Source: Saccharina japonica (lineage: Eukaryota; Sar; Phaeophyceae; Laminariales; Laminariaceae). Taken from it: 64,000 bases of DNA. The DNA is taken from positions 302,558 through 366,557 of the forward strand of contig MEHQ01002827.1 of NCBI GenBank assembly GCA_008828725.1. Reading direction: 5' to 3'. The notes beneath the pieces are model-generated. The model saw only the letters and a program-made list of their open reading frames with translations. It had not been told where the DNA came from and made no database searches. This document shows positions 33,901 to 45,624 of this stretch, piece after piece; position 1 is the stretch's first letter; every line of letters starts with the position of its first letter. The translations under genes were made by a program, and so were the position numbers.

Positions 33901-36269
33901 GTCGGCGTGCTGAAAAAGTTCAGCTCGTTCATCGAGGGGAGCGTGATCGAGGGGCAGATGGACCCCGCGGTGGTGGGGAAGTTCAAGATGACGCCGGTCG
34001 TCTCGTCGATGGCGTCGGAGCTGAAGAAAGCCGCCGAGGCCAATGATTCGGTCAGTGCTTCCGTCCGGGTTCCGTTTCCCGTCGGGTGAAATGTTAATGT
34101 TTCACACCTCGCACCTCGGACGCATCATCGATTCCTACTTGATGATCTAGGTCTTTTAAGGGTAGATATATTCCTTATCTGTGTGATACGTATGATCTGT
34201 ATGATCTGTGTGATTTGTATGGTCTGTATGATCTGTATGATCTGTATGATCTGTGTGATCTGTAGGATCTGTATGATCTGTATGATATGTGTGATCTGTA
34301 TGATATGTGTGATCTATGTGGTTTGTGTGATCTGTGATCTGTATGCTTTGTGTGATATGTATGATCTGTGTGATATGTATTACATGTATGATCTGTATGA
34401 TCTGTATGATTTGTGTGATCTGTATGATATATGTGATCTATATCATATGATCTGTGTGATCTGTGTGATATGTATGATCTAGCTCGTGTTGCCGGGCGAG
34501 AGCCGTATATAATATATAACCTGCATCGATCTACAGGGGTAGAACACGTTCGCTGGGTTGGATCTGTACTACACAGATCCTGCACATCTCAGAACGGCAT
34601 ATTAGGATCCATACATCTATTTTATAGATCATTCAGAGATCATTCAGAGATCATTCAGAGATGATTGATAGGTCATTCATAGATGGTGAAATGATAAGTT
34701 CTGACCTGCCCGATGCTGTGTAAATAAAACCCTGCCTTTTTTGCACTTGCAGAGCAAATACATCGTCCCGAAGTACCCGAAGTCGTCGATCGCGGGGCAG
34801 TGGGTGCTCATGTGGCAGGACACGGGGGCTGTCTTCCGGCTGAACCTTACCGACGACGGGCAGTTCGAGAGCATCGAAGGCCTGGGCTCCGGCCAGCTGG
34901 GGGGGAGATGGAACACCTGGGATGCTGACAGGTGTTTTGGTGTTTGTTTGACGAGATGCTCGGGCGCTGACGGTGATTGTTGTTGTTGTTGTTGTTGTTG
35001 TTGATGTTCTATACCAGGTAGCGTGTTGCATCCGTGTGCGCAATCGTTGGGGTCTGTCTTGCCCTCTCGCCAAGTCACAGCACGCGCAATCGTACAATAG
35101 TACGTCTACTGAGTCAACCACTCACCCACGGATATGTTGTTGCCGTAGCAACAGGTTCGTAGGAAATCAAACATACCACCCACGCGTTTTCACTGGAATT
35201 TGTTTTTAAGTCACATTTTTTTTTTTCGCTGGTATAAATTTGTTTTTTTTTGTTTAGTTTTTTTTTCAAATTTGTTCCCCTGTCCACCCTCGCCTTGACT
35301 TTTCCCGCAGAATGTTCATGACGGTGGTACGCAGCAAGAGCCATGGTGTGCAGATGAACGGAGATACAATGTTTTGGGGCACCGAGCTCGTCGGAGAGCC
35401 TGATGCCGAGGTGAGACTGGAAGGCTACGTACTGCCTATGATACGGTGCGATTCCGGGAATGCAGGCGGGGATGGAGCTTCCTCCTGCCCCCCTTCCCCG
35501 CGTTGAGCGCTTTAATTCCGCTGATCACGTCCAGGCGTCACCGGTAGTCGTACCCATATGGTCAACTGCTGTGGGCGGGTATTGATGTTGGCATAGTGCT
35601 CGTGGTACCTACTCTCAGGCGACGGCGCATCAAATCTGTAACGCATAAAACCACAAACAAACCCTAAAGTTTTCCTTCTCTGCAGAAATGACCCCCCCGC
35701 CCCCCTGGCATTTGTAGAGATGCGAGGGTCTATGGTCATACGACTACGGCCATGCATGACATGAGTACACCCCCCATCCCCTCTCCCCCCGCCCCCCATC
35801 AAGCAATGTCTGCCTGGTTGGTGAAAACCAACGTGCTCCGTCCCGGCATTGTAGGGATGCGAGGGTCTATGGTCATATGACTACGGCCGTGCACGACATG
35901 AGTACACCCCCCCACGTGCTCCGTCCCGGCATTGTAGGAGATGCGAGGGTCTATGGTCATATCGACTACGGCCTGCAGACATGAGTACACCCCCCCCCTC
36001 CCCCCCGCCCCCCACGCCCCCCATCCTTTAGATATTTTTTTCTTTTTGCGTTATTTTATGCTTCCTCCCCCGTTTCTCCGCCGGCAGATCCACCCCTGAA
36101 AATCAGCGGCTAAGTCATGTAGTGGCTTTCTGAGGTAAGCGATCCACGGGTCATGACGCCCACCCCCCCTCACCCCCCCCGCGCCCGCCCCCGCCTCACT
36201 CCCCCATCCCCCCCTCACGGACAGATTCCGCTGAAAATCAGCGGGTACGTGATGTATGGCTTTCATGAG
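30967..36269 (+). CDS. Putative plastid-targeted protein, two lipocalin-like modules
   Basis: Phase-consistent exons 30967-31231, 33164-33347, 33897-34050, 34753-34931, 35311-35410 and 36225-36269 give 309 codons without a stop. The 3' end was not found. The start ATG opens a hydrophobic N-terminus (L-L-F-H-A-A-A-V-N-A-F-S) followed by a Ser/Arg/Thr-rich stretch; in heterokont algae, a signal peptide ending in A-F followed by a transit peptide targets the plastid. The body has two similar halves: G-S-W-R-V (residue 63) to G-R-W-R-V (124), and G-Q-W (216) to G-G-R-W (251), each followed by F-x-L-x-x-D-D-G or an alternating hydrophobic strand. This is beta-barrel-like and reminiscent of lipocalin/fibrillin modules. 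The family is inferred from the pattern only. The ligand and function are unknown. Confidence 0.6.
31945..32300 (+). mobile_element. tRNA-derived SINE, plus-strand copy
   Basis: The 5' head carries a plausible pol III B box (GGTCCGAGCCC near 32007-32020) preceded by a weaker A-box-like stretch. The body shares with the minus copies at 47378 and 55900 the blocks AAATCAAGGCACGAACCGTA, TGACCCTGGATCTGAGTTAC and GGGAGGGAG, and it ends in an A-rich tail. It lies in intron 1 of gene 2. Confidence 0.6.
32803..33158 (+). repeat. Full-length poly-C-tailed repeat abutting an exon
   Basis: The best-preserved copy of the family, alignable end to end with 8618-8972 at high identity. Its C run (about 33142-33157) is followed by TCCAAG and then exon 2 of gene 2 at 33164. 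The tail therefore occupies the polypyrimidine-tract position of that 3' splice site. Confidence 0.85.
34181..34490. repeat. 9-bp minisatellite
   Basis: About thirty imperfect copies of TGTATGATC or TGTGTGATC in intron 3 of gene 2. Nine is a multiple of three, so long Met-Ile-Cys frames appear. A related block of GATCATTCAGA repeats follows at about 34626-34680. Confidence 0.85.
35695..36020 (+). repeat. Three truncated poly-C-tailed repeats in a row
   Basis: Three successive 3' ends of the family (about 35706-35797, 35802-35913 and 35914-36017), each closed by its own C run, lie in intron 5 of gene 2. The third carries small insertions and deletions relative to the others. Confidence 0.8.
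36088..36134 (+). pseudogene. Decayed duplicate of the last recognised exon of gene 2
   Basis: The segment between an upstream GGCAG and a downstream GTAAGCGA matches the intact exon 36225-36269 over nearly its whole length (shared CTGAAAATCAGCGG, then a TGGCTTTC...TGAG end), including both splice-site flanks. It carries a 2-bp net length change and an in-phase stop in its fourth codon. It lies 137 bp upstream of the intact exon, as expected of a small tandem duplication in which one copy decayed. Confidence 0.7.
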
Positions 36270-36484
36270 GTAAGCGAAGCCAACTTATCATGCTATATAC
36301 GGCAGGGGACGAACGGCTGGCGGCAGCTGCCTGTCTCCAGCTCGATCCCAGTATTGGTATTGCAATTTTTCTACAATATATATATATATCCAGGCTACAA
36401 GTCAGCAGGTACTCTTGCGCTTTTGTATGCACGGGGGTTGTCCACGTAAGGTCCCTCGCGTCGCGCTACCTCTTTGAGACGCAG

Positions 36485-36655
36485 GCTGCGATAGAGGGGG
36501 GTGCACCATGTGTTTCCGGAGCTCCTCACTGGCAGAGAGGTGTATACTAATAGTAAGCCACCTGCCTTTCGAGGAAAATAAAAGTGCTACCTGATGAACA
36601 ATCTCATGACTCGAAGTATACTCCGGATGAAAGTCCGACAATTTTGGGTTAAGGG
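36485..36655 (+). repeat. Interspersed repeat ending GATTTTGGGTTAA
   Basis: Related copies lie at about 50205-50465 and 62190-62390. They share TGCACCATGT, GAGCTC, ATACTAATAGTAAG (or CTGCAGTAG), a TTTGGAGGAAAA block, GATGAAC, and the end CGACGATTTTGGGTTA. The two longer copies are followed directly by the CACACTAATTCCAAGTA repeat, so the two may be parts of one element. Confidence 0.6.
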
Positions 36656-37594
36656 GCAGCCCGATCGTTCAGAAAAAAAACGTTTCTGCCAAAAAAAGGT
36701 ATACCTCCTCTAGCGCAGCACCCGTCCTGAAGCAAGTATTACACCCCCTGGCGCTCGACGATCATGCATGCCTCCTCCTCCTCGGATGTATTCTTACTGA
36801 ACGACATTTGGTCAGCTCTTGATGTATAACGCAGGCAATGGCGGTCGATACACCCGATGATCCTCTTTTCATGGATGGCCGACTATCATATATATATACG
36901 ACGACAGGTACCAGGTGGAATATGGTACCTGCGTGGTACGTACGTACGTATGATATGATATCCCGGACAGAGAAAGTGGCGCCATTACATACAGTAGCTG
37001 AAACGTATTTATTTTGTGAATGCTTATCTAACAAGACAGCAGGACGATCATATTTTACATGTTTCAACTATTAACAGTACTGTATGTAAAAAAAAACGCG
37101 TGAGCTTTTTTTGGGGGGTCTTTGCGTGCTTTCAATAAAAATGTCTTGGAGGAGAGTCGGGAGCTGCCATTGCCACACCAAAAAAGCTCCGCTCAACTAC
37201 TCGTAGCCAGGTACCGTCCTTCCACTCGCCCTACACCGCAAGGGTTCCCTTTTTATATACCGGTATGTACATCATATATACCACCCCCCGTTTTAAGCTT
37301 GTTCGTACTTTGTTTTTGACGCCGCCACCGTCCCCCACGTATATGAACACTCTGATGCTTGTCCTTTTTTGTGCGCTTTTGTACCCCTTTTTTGTACCGA
37401 ACAGCCGACCTGCATAGGGCGCTTCATCATGCGACGTAGCCAGGAACGGAATGAGGGCGATAGTACGGCTTGATCGACCCCTATAGATGGCGCGAGGGAA
37501 GCTAGCTGGACAGCCCTTGGACCCCACGTACGCAATGCGCGCGGGCTTGGAGCACCGTGGGGTGTGTGGGGCACTGTCCTTTAGGTTATACGGA

Positions 37595-37735
37595 ATGGGA
37601 CGGCTTATTCCGGGACGGGACGGCTTATTCCGGGACAGGACGGCTTATTCCGGGACGGGACGGCTTATTCCGGGACGGGACGGCTTATTCCGGGGCGGGA
37701 CGGCTTATTCCAGGACGGGACGGTTTTGCGGGACG
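37595..37735. repeat. 20-bp minisatellite
   Basis: About seven tandem copies of GGCTTATTCCGGGACGGGAC with single-base variants. It has no evident function. Confidence 0.9.
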
Positions 37736-40445
37736 GGGTTCGGGTCGTGTTTTAGTGTTGACCGGCCTTTCCGGAAGTGGGTACTGTACTCGTAGCTGGG
37801 GGGGAGGAGGGGGTGCAGAAAGCGGAAGGTGCAGCGAGAAAAAGGGCTCTCTGAGGGCACCATGTGAATATGAGGCTTTTTTACACTGGGGGGGGGGGGG
37901 GCGGGGGTTGTACAGAGTGGAGGCGATGATATGAGCTGTAAGAAGTAACCGTCGTCGCGGCTATTAGAAGACGGAAGGGGTACGTACGTAGCCGGACAGG
38001 CAAGAGAGACACTTTTGGCAGTGTTATATAGCGGTGAGGTGAGAGTTGGTTTATTCTTTTTTTTTCCATTTTTTTCTCATTTGGGGGGCGTGTGATATTG
38101 TCGCCGAGCACGATTGGCAGTTTTCTCGCACACGGCGAGGTACAATGACACCAGATACCCTGGTAAAAATGCAGCTATTCATAATACTGGCGCTACGCGC
38201 TGCGGTATGGCGTTAATCGTTACCCTCTGGTATTGCTACAGCTATCATACGTAAGGACACTACGGTAGGCTGAGCCTAGATTGGCCTTTACATATAGCCG
38301 AGAAACACGATTTTCGACTTTTGGAGCCGAAAAACAAAGGGTTTTATAAAGGGCCGAGATATAAATTCGTTTTTGGAGCCGATTTTTAGGGGCACGGAGC
38401 CTATCTTAAGGTCATGCCTGGTGTGTGATTTCATAAGCCGGACGGACGGAAGGACAAGACAGAAATTGAATTTTCAAAGTAGAGACCCCCGTTGACCCTC
38501 GGGTGGGGACAGCATGTCATGGTTGTTTCGGTTTTTATGCAGGTGGGAACGAGATGTGAGATGTGGAGACCGATCCGTGTACATTTTTGTTGGGGTCGGT
38601 GGGGAGGGGGGACCCGTTGCTGTTATTTTGAAAAAAACACATGCATGAACAACATCAGCGGCCCCGACGGAATACTCGTAGTAAATATTCTGCACGTGTA
38701 CTGTCTGTCTCTATGATTCCAGTAGTACCGAGGCGCGATACCTGTATAGGTGTACTTATCTATCCATGACTTTCGGGTCTGAGGCGGGCAGTAGATTTGA
38801 TTTTTGCATGCTCCCCAACCCGTCGAGCAATCGATTGGCCGAACGCTGAGTTGGGCGAGCGTTAAAGCGTGTTGGCTCGCTGCACCGTTGTGTAGACGAG
38901 GGAAGGAAAGATAATAGCAGGCCGAGCATAAAAACGGGCGGGATGCTGGATTAATCGGTTTTAATTAATTGAGCTATATACTATCACACATATAGTAAGG
39001 GGGTGTGGATATCCAGGAAACTGGAAATTTCGGTCAGCACACTTTTATTTCTTACGTACGTATATACGCATACTGTAGTATGGTCACAGGGATTGCCAGG
39101 GAATGGAGATGCACGAATGCGAGTCTTTTTTTAAGAAACAGAACGCCTGTCATGTAGTAGGGGGTGCATTGCAGGGGTCACTGCGAACCCAGGGAAGGCA
39201 GATCGTTCATATGCTGAGAAATTCTTGTGCTGGCCGGGGGTTGAATGAAACACATCACATCATCGTTGTGTCGGTGCATCTCACCCGCGTGTATCATATG
39301 CATGTACAGTCAAGTACGAGGTATATACAGCAGTAGTAGTCAGTGACATCGCCGAGCGCTGACTGAGGGCGGCTATTGTAGCCGTCGTGTAGTGAGTGTT
39401 CTTCAACAATGCGCGACTGAAACGTTGGCACTTTCAAGCGGCACGAGAACGATAAGGATTGATGTGTAATTATTATGCACAAAACCTATTGACTGTCCTG
39501 TCCCGTGTGTGGCTGTTCCACGCCTCGCTGCGTTTCCCTTTTCCTACTGCTCCAGCTATCATACCTGGTATGAACGGAGCGAAAACAGTGGCTTGATTCG
39601 CGCTTGCATGTTTTTTCGCTAGAACGCAGGTAACAGACTACAGCGCGTCACCTCTGGCACAGAGCGAAGCTTCGTTTGACCTATAAGGGGTAGGACCCTC
39701 CAAAAAAAATGTTTTTTTGGAGGTTCATACCCCATAGCGTTTAACCCACCCTTAGGCCGCACCGGGAAACCACTGGTCGCTAGGACTTCACAAAAATAAC
39801 TTCACATACAAGTGCACCCGGCATTATGAGACTGATGTTCGTAAGCTCAGGGCACTGAGCCAAGATGGCAAGGATGTATGCATGCATCAGGTCGTGATTT
39901 GTTGGTCTTCCAACAGGAGAGAAACAGGACAGAGTGACCACATGGAGCAGCAGTCAAGAGTCAACAAACCCCAAGAAGCAAATACGAGCCCGAATCTCGT
40001 AACATCAATATGCTTAATAACCACATTCGAATTCGTACTTTGGCATTATATTGATACGAAGACACTCGCATATGTTTCGCAGTGTGTGTTGTCTTCACAT
40101 TAAACCGTTCTTTCTACCCAACCACGTCATCAGTACACCTACAGTAGTGCCTGTCCTCATACCTAACCCTTAAGAGAGATACAAATTCTGTGGTTACAAG
40201 ACTGTGAGACAGAAAAAAACAAAATAACTGCAAATTAATGGGTAAAGCAAGTGAAATGCCAACGTACCGGGTACGAGAACACAACGACACTACGTAGCCA
40301 TACCCGAAAAATAAGAACAAAAAGACAACAAATCAAAAAAACGAATTATGAAATGAAACAGAACACAAACGACGCTAGGGGACCACAGTAAGTACCTATT
40401 CGCAAGTAAAAAACACACCAAAAGGGTACGTTAAAAAAGTCACTC

Positions 40446-41166
40446 TCATCGTTTCCCAAACACGCCAGCCCTAACAAGCGCTTCCGCTCGTCCCCTGGGC
40501 CCCGGGCCGGGGGCCATTACGTGTACCCCCGCCACGCGTGAACCATCGCCACCGAGGTCCTTCAGCTTGGACATGGTTGTCTCGAACCACACCTGCCCAA
40601 ACGGCGACGACTCACCCCCGCCCCCGCCCCCGCTATCCAAACTGCCGTCCGCGTCGATGTTATCGTCACCGCTATTTGTACCCCGGAGAGCGCTGCCCCG
40701 CTGCCCCGGTCTGCCGCTTTTAGCACCGCCCCCGTCCCCGTCTTTGGTGGCGCCTTCTGCTGCTACTGTTGCGCCTTTCCTCAGTCCCAGCGGTGTTAAT
40801 GAGGCGTTATCGTCCTTTCTGTTGCGGCCTTTCGCAGGCTCCGAGGCTGCCGCCGCCGCTGCCGCCGCCGGACTCTCGAACTCGTCCAAGGCCTCCTCTC
40901 GGAGTCTTCGGTTGCTCACCCCGCACAGGTCGAACCAAAACTCGAGCCCTCTCCTGGAGGTGATGACTGGCATCCCGACCAGGAGGATTGCTCCTGCGGC
41001 GGGGCGGTTCCCCGAGCCGTCTGATCGGATCGAGTTCCAACTACGCGAAGTAGGCGTTTCTGTGCTTCCACCCCCACCCCCAACCCCACCCCCGTCCTCG
41101 CTGCCGTCCCTGGCGTTCGATGTTGTGCCTTCCAGAGCCCCGCTTACGATAACGCCTTGCAGCCAC
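40446..41166 (-). CDS. MTHFR-like gene, last exon
   Basis: Acceptor GGCAG, then one base completing a split Arg codon, 239 codons and a stop. It begins W-L-Q-G-V-I, continues through a Gly/Ser-rich insert, then A-I-L-L-V-G-M-P-V-I-T-S and W-F-D-L-C-G-V, a long Ala-, Gly- and Asp-rich insert of about 100 residues, and ends with G-V-H-V-M-A-P-G-P and a basic tail. The plus-strand frame over the same DNA (40567-41196) is its antisense shadow. Confidence 0.68.
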
Positions 41167-44100
41167 CTGCCATTTGGTGCGAAACATCATACATAGTTGC
41201 GTGTAAAAACATCAAAATATCGGGGCTGTGGCTATGTATTGTATCCAATCATCGCTCGCATGAACTAAGCCAAGAAGAAAAAAAGAAGGGATCGCAAAAT
41301 TACGGCTCGCTGGCTGGCTCGTACTACTGCAGACTGCACTACAGAAATCGGCAAAAGTCGTCACTTCACCGAAATAATGAAACAATTCGCAGTGGACAAG
41401 AGTTTTCGACCCTCTTTCTTTCTCCCCCTTCTTCTCCCCCCCTGCCTGGTCGGTGAAAACCCAACGTGCTCCGTCCCGGCATTGTAGGGATGCGAGGGTC
41501 TATGGCCATACGACTACGGCCATTCATGAATATGTAGCAATGTCTGCCTGGTCGGTGAAAACCCGACATGCTGCGTCCCGTCATTGCAGGGATGCGAGGG
41601 TCTATGCTCATACGACTACGGCCATGCATGAATATGAAGTACCCCCCCCTCCCCCCACCCACCCTCTCTCTCTGTCTCTCACCGCTCGAATGGTTTCCAA
41701 GCAAGGGGGGGCTGCGTTAAGATGACCTCTGCCCCCAGGTCCACTTTCCGTCGGACCCGGTCAACGCCCGCCTCGTCCGCCTCGGTCAAGGGGTTCGCCA
41801 CGGCCCAAAACGCTAACCCTTTCGGCAGATGACCGCTAAAACAATCGGTTCAGAAGCAACAGCGTTAAAAGCAACAACAGCGGTAGAAGCCAACAACAGC
41901 GCAGCGCAGCGGGGCGGGAAAAAGAGGAAGAGGGGGACTTAAAAACGCGGGGTGATGGATGGATGGATGGATGGATGGATGAATTGATATCTACTAGAAA
42001 AAACCCTTTCGGCAGATGACCGCTAAAATATTCGGTTGAGAAGCAGCAGCAGGAAAAGCCAACAGCGGTAGAAGCTAACACCGGTAGAAGCCAACAACAG
42101 TGCAGTGCAGCGGGGCGGGAAAACGAGGAATAGGGGGACTTAAAAACGCGGGGTGATGGATGGATGGGTGCATGGATATCTACTAGAAAAAACCCTTTCG
42201 GCAGATGACCGCTAAAATATTCGGTTGAGAAGCAGCAGCAGGAAAAGCCAACAGCGGTAGAAGCTAACACCGGTGGAAGCCAACAACAGTGCAGTGCAGC
42301 GGGGCGGGAAAACGAGGAATAGGGGGACTTAAAAACGCGGGGTGATGGATGGATGGGTGCATGGATATCTACTAGAAAAAACCCTTTCGGCAGATGACCG
42401 CTAAAATATTCGGTTGAGAAGCAGCAGCAGGAAAAGCCAACAGCGGTAGAAGCTAACACCGGTGGAAGCCAACAACAGTGCAGTGCAGCGGGGCGGGAAA
42501 ACGAGGAATAGGGGGACTTAAAAACGCGGGGTGATGGATGGATGGGTGCATGGATATCTACTAGAAAAAACCCTTTCGGCAGATGACCGCTAAAATATTC
42601 GGTTGAGAAGCAGCAGCAGGAAAAGCCAACAGCGGTAGAAGCTAACACCGGTGGAAGCCAACAACAGTGCAGTGCAGCGGGGCGGGAAAAAGACGAGAGG
42701 GGGACTTTAAAACGCGGGGTGATGGATGGATGGATGGATGGATATCTACGAGGAAAAAACCCTTTCGGCAGATGACCGCTAACATATCTCGGTTGAGAAG
42801 CAGCAGCAGTAGAAGCCAACAGCGGTAGAAGCAACAGCAGTGCAGTGCAGCGGGGCGGGAAAAAGATAAGGGGCGGACTTAAAAACGCGGGATGATGGAT
42901 GGATGGATGGATGGATGGATATCTACTACCAGGTACGTATTTAGAAAAAAGACACACGACACAGCTCGTGTACGTACGTACGTAGGGAAAAAGAGGAGAG
43001 GCGGCCTTAAAACGCGGGGTGGTGGATGGATGGATGGATGTCTACTACTAGCAAAAAAGACACGACACAGCTCGTATACGTACGTAGCTGGCTGGCTGTG
43101 GACATATGGCAAAGCTTGATCTTGAATACTTTTTTGTATTTCCACATTTTTTTTTTCAACTTTTTTCACTAATCCGCTGAAGCCTTATTAAAAAAAAAAC
43201 TCAACAATAAAAAATAATACTATTTAATACTGTATTAATATGTACCTATAGCGAGGAAGGCGTGAAGGCCGCAAAAAACGATAGTGCCGGTCCCTTAGTA
43301 GTTAGTGCCTGTGTGTGCCAGCCTGAAAAACCGGCACCACTGCGGCAACCGTCACTACTCCGGATTGGGGAATGTATAGGTTTTAACACGGAAATGAAAG
43401 ACTGCTGTGCCAGCCGAAAATATCGGCACTGTATACTCGGGCAACCGGCACTGCTGAGAGACTACTACTGCCTTATCACAATTTCATCTTTTGATAAAAC
43501 ACGTTTGTTCGGGTTGGGTTGGGTTGGGTTGGGTTGGGTTGAGGTGCGGCAGCATGGGTGGGTGGTGGGTGGGTGGGTGGGTGGTGCGTTGGTGGGTTGG
43601 ATCCACTTACGACACCAAAACATACTGCGTACGTTGGGTTGCGGAGCACAAGAAGAGTGGGTGGGTGGGTGGGTGGGTGGGTGGGTTGGTGGGTTGTTGG
43701 TGATGGTTAGTGGTGGTGGTTGGTTGGTGGTAGGTGGTGGGTGGGTACGAGCGGCAGGGAGCAGGGAGCCACCAGCACAGGTTGATTTAAACAGCATCCA
43801 CGAGGACCATTCCCAAGAGCAGTGTCACCAGTGTCGTACATGCTGCGAACCCACCATGGACAACGATACTGCGGTTGTTCGGCACACTATCTGTGATTGT
43901 TCAGTATACTACGGAACAACCGCAGCAGTACGTATCCTTTTCCCATGACGATAAATATGCAGTAGGCGCATTACATGACACTGACGGGGGGCAGGATAAT
44001 AGATTCCGACGTCGAGGCCGCGCGCGGGTGCGTCGTGCAGCGCCGAGCGGGCGGATTCGCGCTTGTCCACATATTACTCCTGCCTCACAATGCAGTGTCT

Positions 44101-45570
44101 CGTATATACGTGTCGTAGTTTTGTTACGCCAGAACTGGTATCTCTATAGGATAAAGAATCGGCACGGACACTCCTGGGTGTGCGTGCTGGATGTCGACGG
44201 GTAGAAATAACGGTGTAATGTGAAGAAGACTCACACAGAGCGATTGTGTAGGATTTACCTTTTGTGTACGTAGCGCCCGACGTTGAGCAGCGCTGAGCAT
44301 GATTTTTCTATCCGATTTTGATAGCGCCCCCACAAAATGGGACTATGTAGGGTGCCCCCCTTTCAAGGCACCCCCCTTTTAACCCATTCAAAACTGAACA
44401 AATTATCGCACACTAATTCCAAGTAGTTTGTTCCCAAAAACGGGGGACCGGTTCTTAAGAGGTTAAAGCAACCCACGTCTTTCTAGCGAGCAAGGCTAGA
44501 CTCACCCTCAAGCGGACCGATACCTTCTTGCTGCTGCGCACCCGCCGCGAAGTGTGCGCAGCGGTCGGGATGGGTCGGCACTGGTGCGTCAGGCACAAAA
44601 GTTAGATGCACGGGCCTTTTTGGCCGTCGGTGTAGACAGCAATGTCCATCTCACTTTTGTGCGCGGAGGCAGACGCCATCAGGAAGGTGAACGGGCACTA
44701 CGTACACGGCCCTAGGTGTGTTTGCTAGAGGGAGCTGTACTGTCTCAGTAACCTGGCTTCGCCATCAAAGGAGGAGGGAGCGTGTGGCGACCAGCTGAAG
44801 ATTGGGCTGGTTGACCCCTTCGGCGCGAGAATTTTTCTTTTCCAGACCAAGCACCCTGAGTGCAACAAGGGAGAAAGCGAGGAACCGACTGGGAAGGACA
44901 GCAACGAGAGCGTGTACGGACGGAGCGGGTCGAGTGTGGTCGTGCTAGGACTGGCCAGAGCGGCACCGGAGCAGCGCGCCAGAGCGGCACCGGAGTAGCT
45001 CGCCGGAGCGGCACCGGAGCAGCTCGCCGGAGCAGCGAGACACCGGAGCATACGGGCAACATCGATCCGTGGCGCACGGACAAACATTATTTTTGTTGAC
45101 AACTATTTCGTTTTTTTTCCCTGAATGTTGATATTGGGTCTGTCTTCATGACGTTACTGGTTTTGTAGAGAGACGCGGCAGAGATGGCGCGGACACCCCG
45201 GGCGCCTTATATGTGTGCCTGATCGTGGAAGACCCCTTCAATGTGGAACGATTCCTAATCAGTGTCGATGTTTATAATGCTGTGCCCAACACAGACGTTC
45301 AGGATAGATTCGGGTAATTGTCAATTGATGTGATGGCTTTGGTTGGCTGTTCTTTCTCACTGTGTGCCCGCGGACTGTTATTCTGGCAGCACTTCAGACA
45401 GCAGCTGCGTGCTCCATCTTGTTCCCACGCCAACCGTGTATTTGTGTACAGACAGCACTTCAGACAGTAGTTACGCTGTAGTCGGCAAATTCATTGGTAA
45501 AGAGTGGGAGGGGGGGGGGGGGGGGGGGGGGGCTTTTGCTAGGGTAGAGGAGGGGGGGGGGGGGGGGGGT

Positions 45571-45624
<54 letters not shown>

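Larger units (their letters stand above)
36270..40445. other. Stretch between gene 2 and the MTHFR-like gene
   Basis: The missing 3' end of gene 2 should lie here on the plus strand, but no phase-0 exon stands out. Visible content: a copy of the GATTTTGGGTTAA-ending repeat (36485-36655), a 20-bp minisatellite (37595-37735), a perfect-looking hairpin around 39690-39730 (ACCCTCC...GGAGGT), and a minus-strand copy of the CGGCACGGACAC family (about 40085-40215). Confidence 0.45.

Noticed and set aside
40567..41196. 209-codon plus-strand frame
   Set aside because: Antisense of the last exon of the MTHFR-like gene, whose minus-strand frame has recognisable motifs and correct splice phase.
41742..41815. 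Plus-strand exon after a CCCCAG acceptor with a stop (apparent end for gene 2)
   Set aside because: The same DNA read on the minus strand gives the K-V-D-L-G-A-E-V-I-L-T-Q motif in phase with both neighbouring exons.
41836..42957. 373-codon minus-strand frame
   Set aside because: It is the 189-bp array read through. It contains intron tracts and ends at the TAG of the real acceptor.
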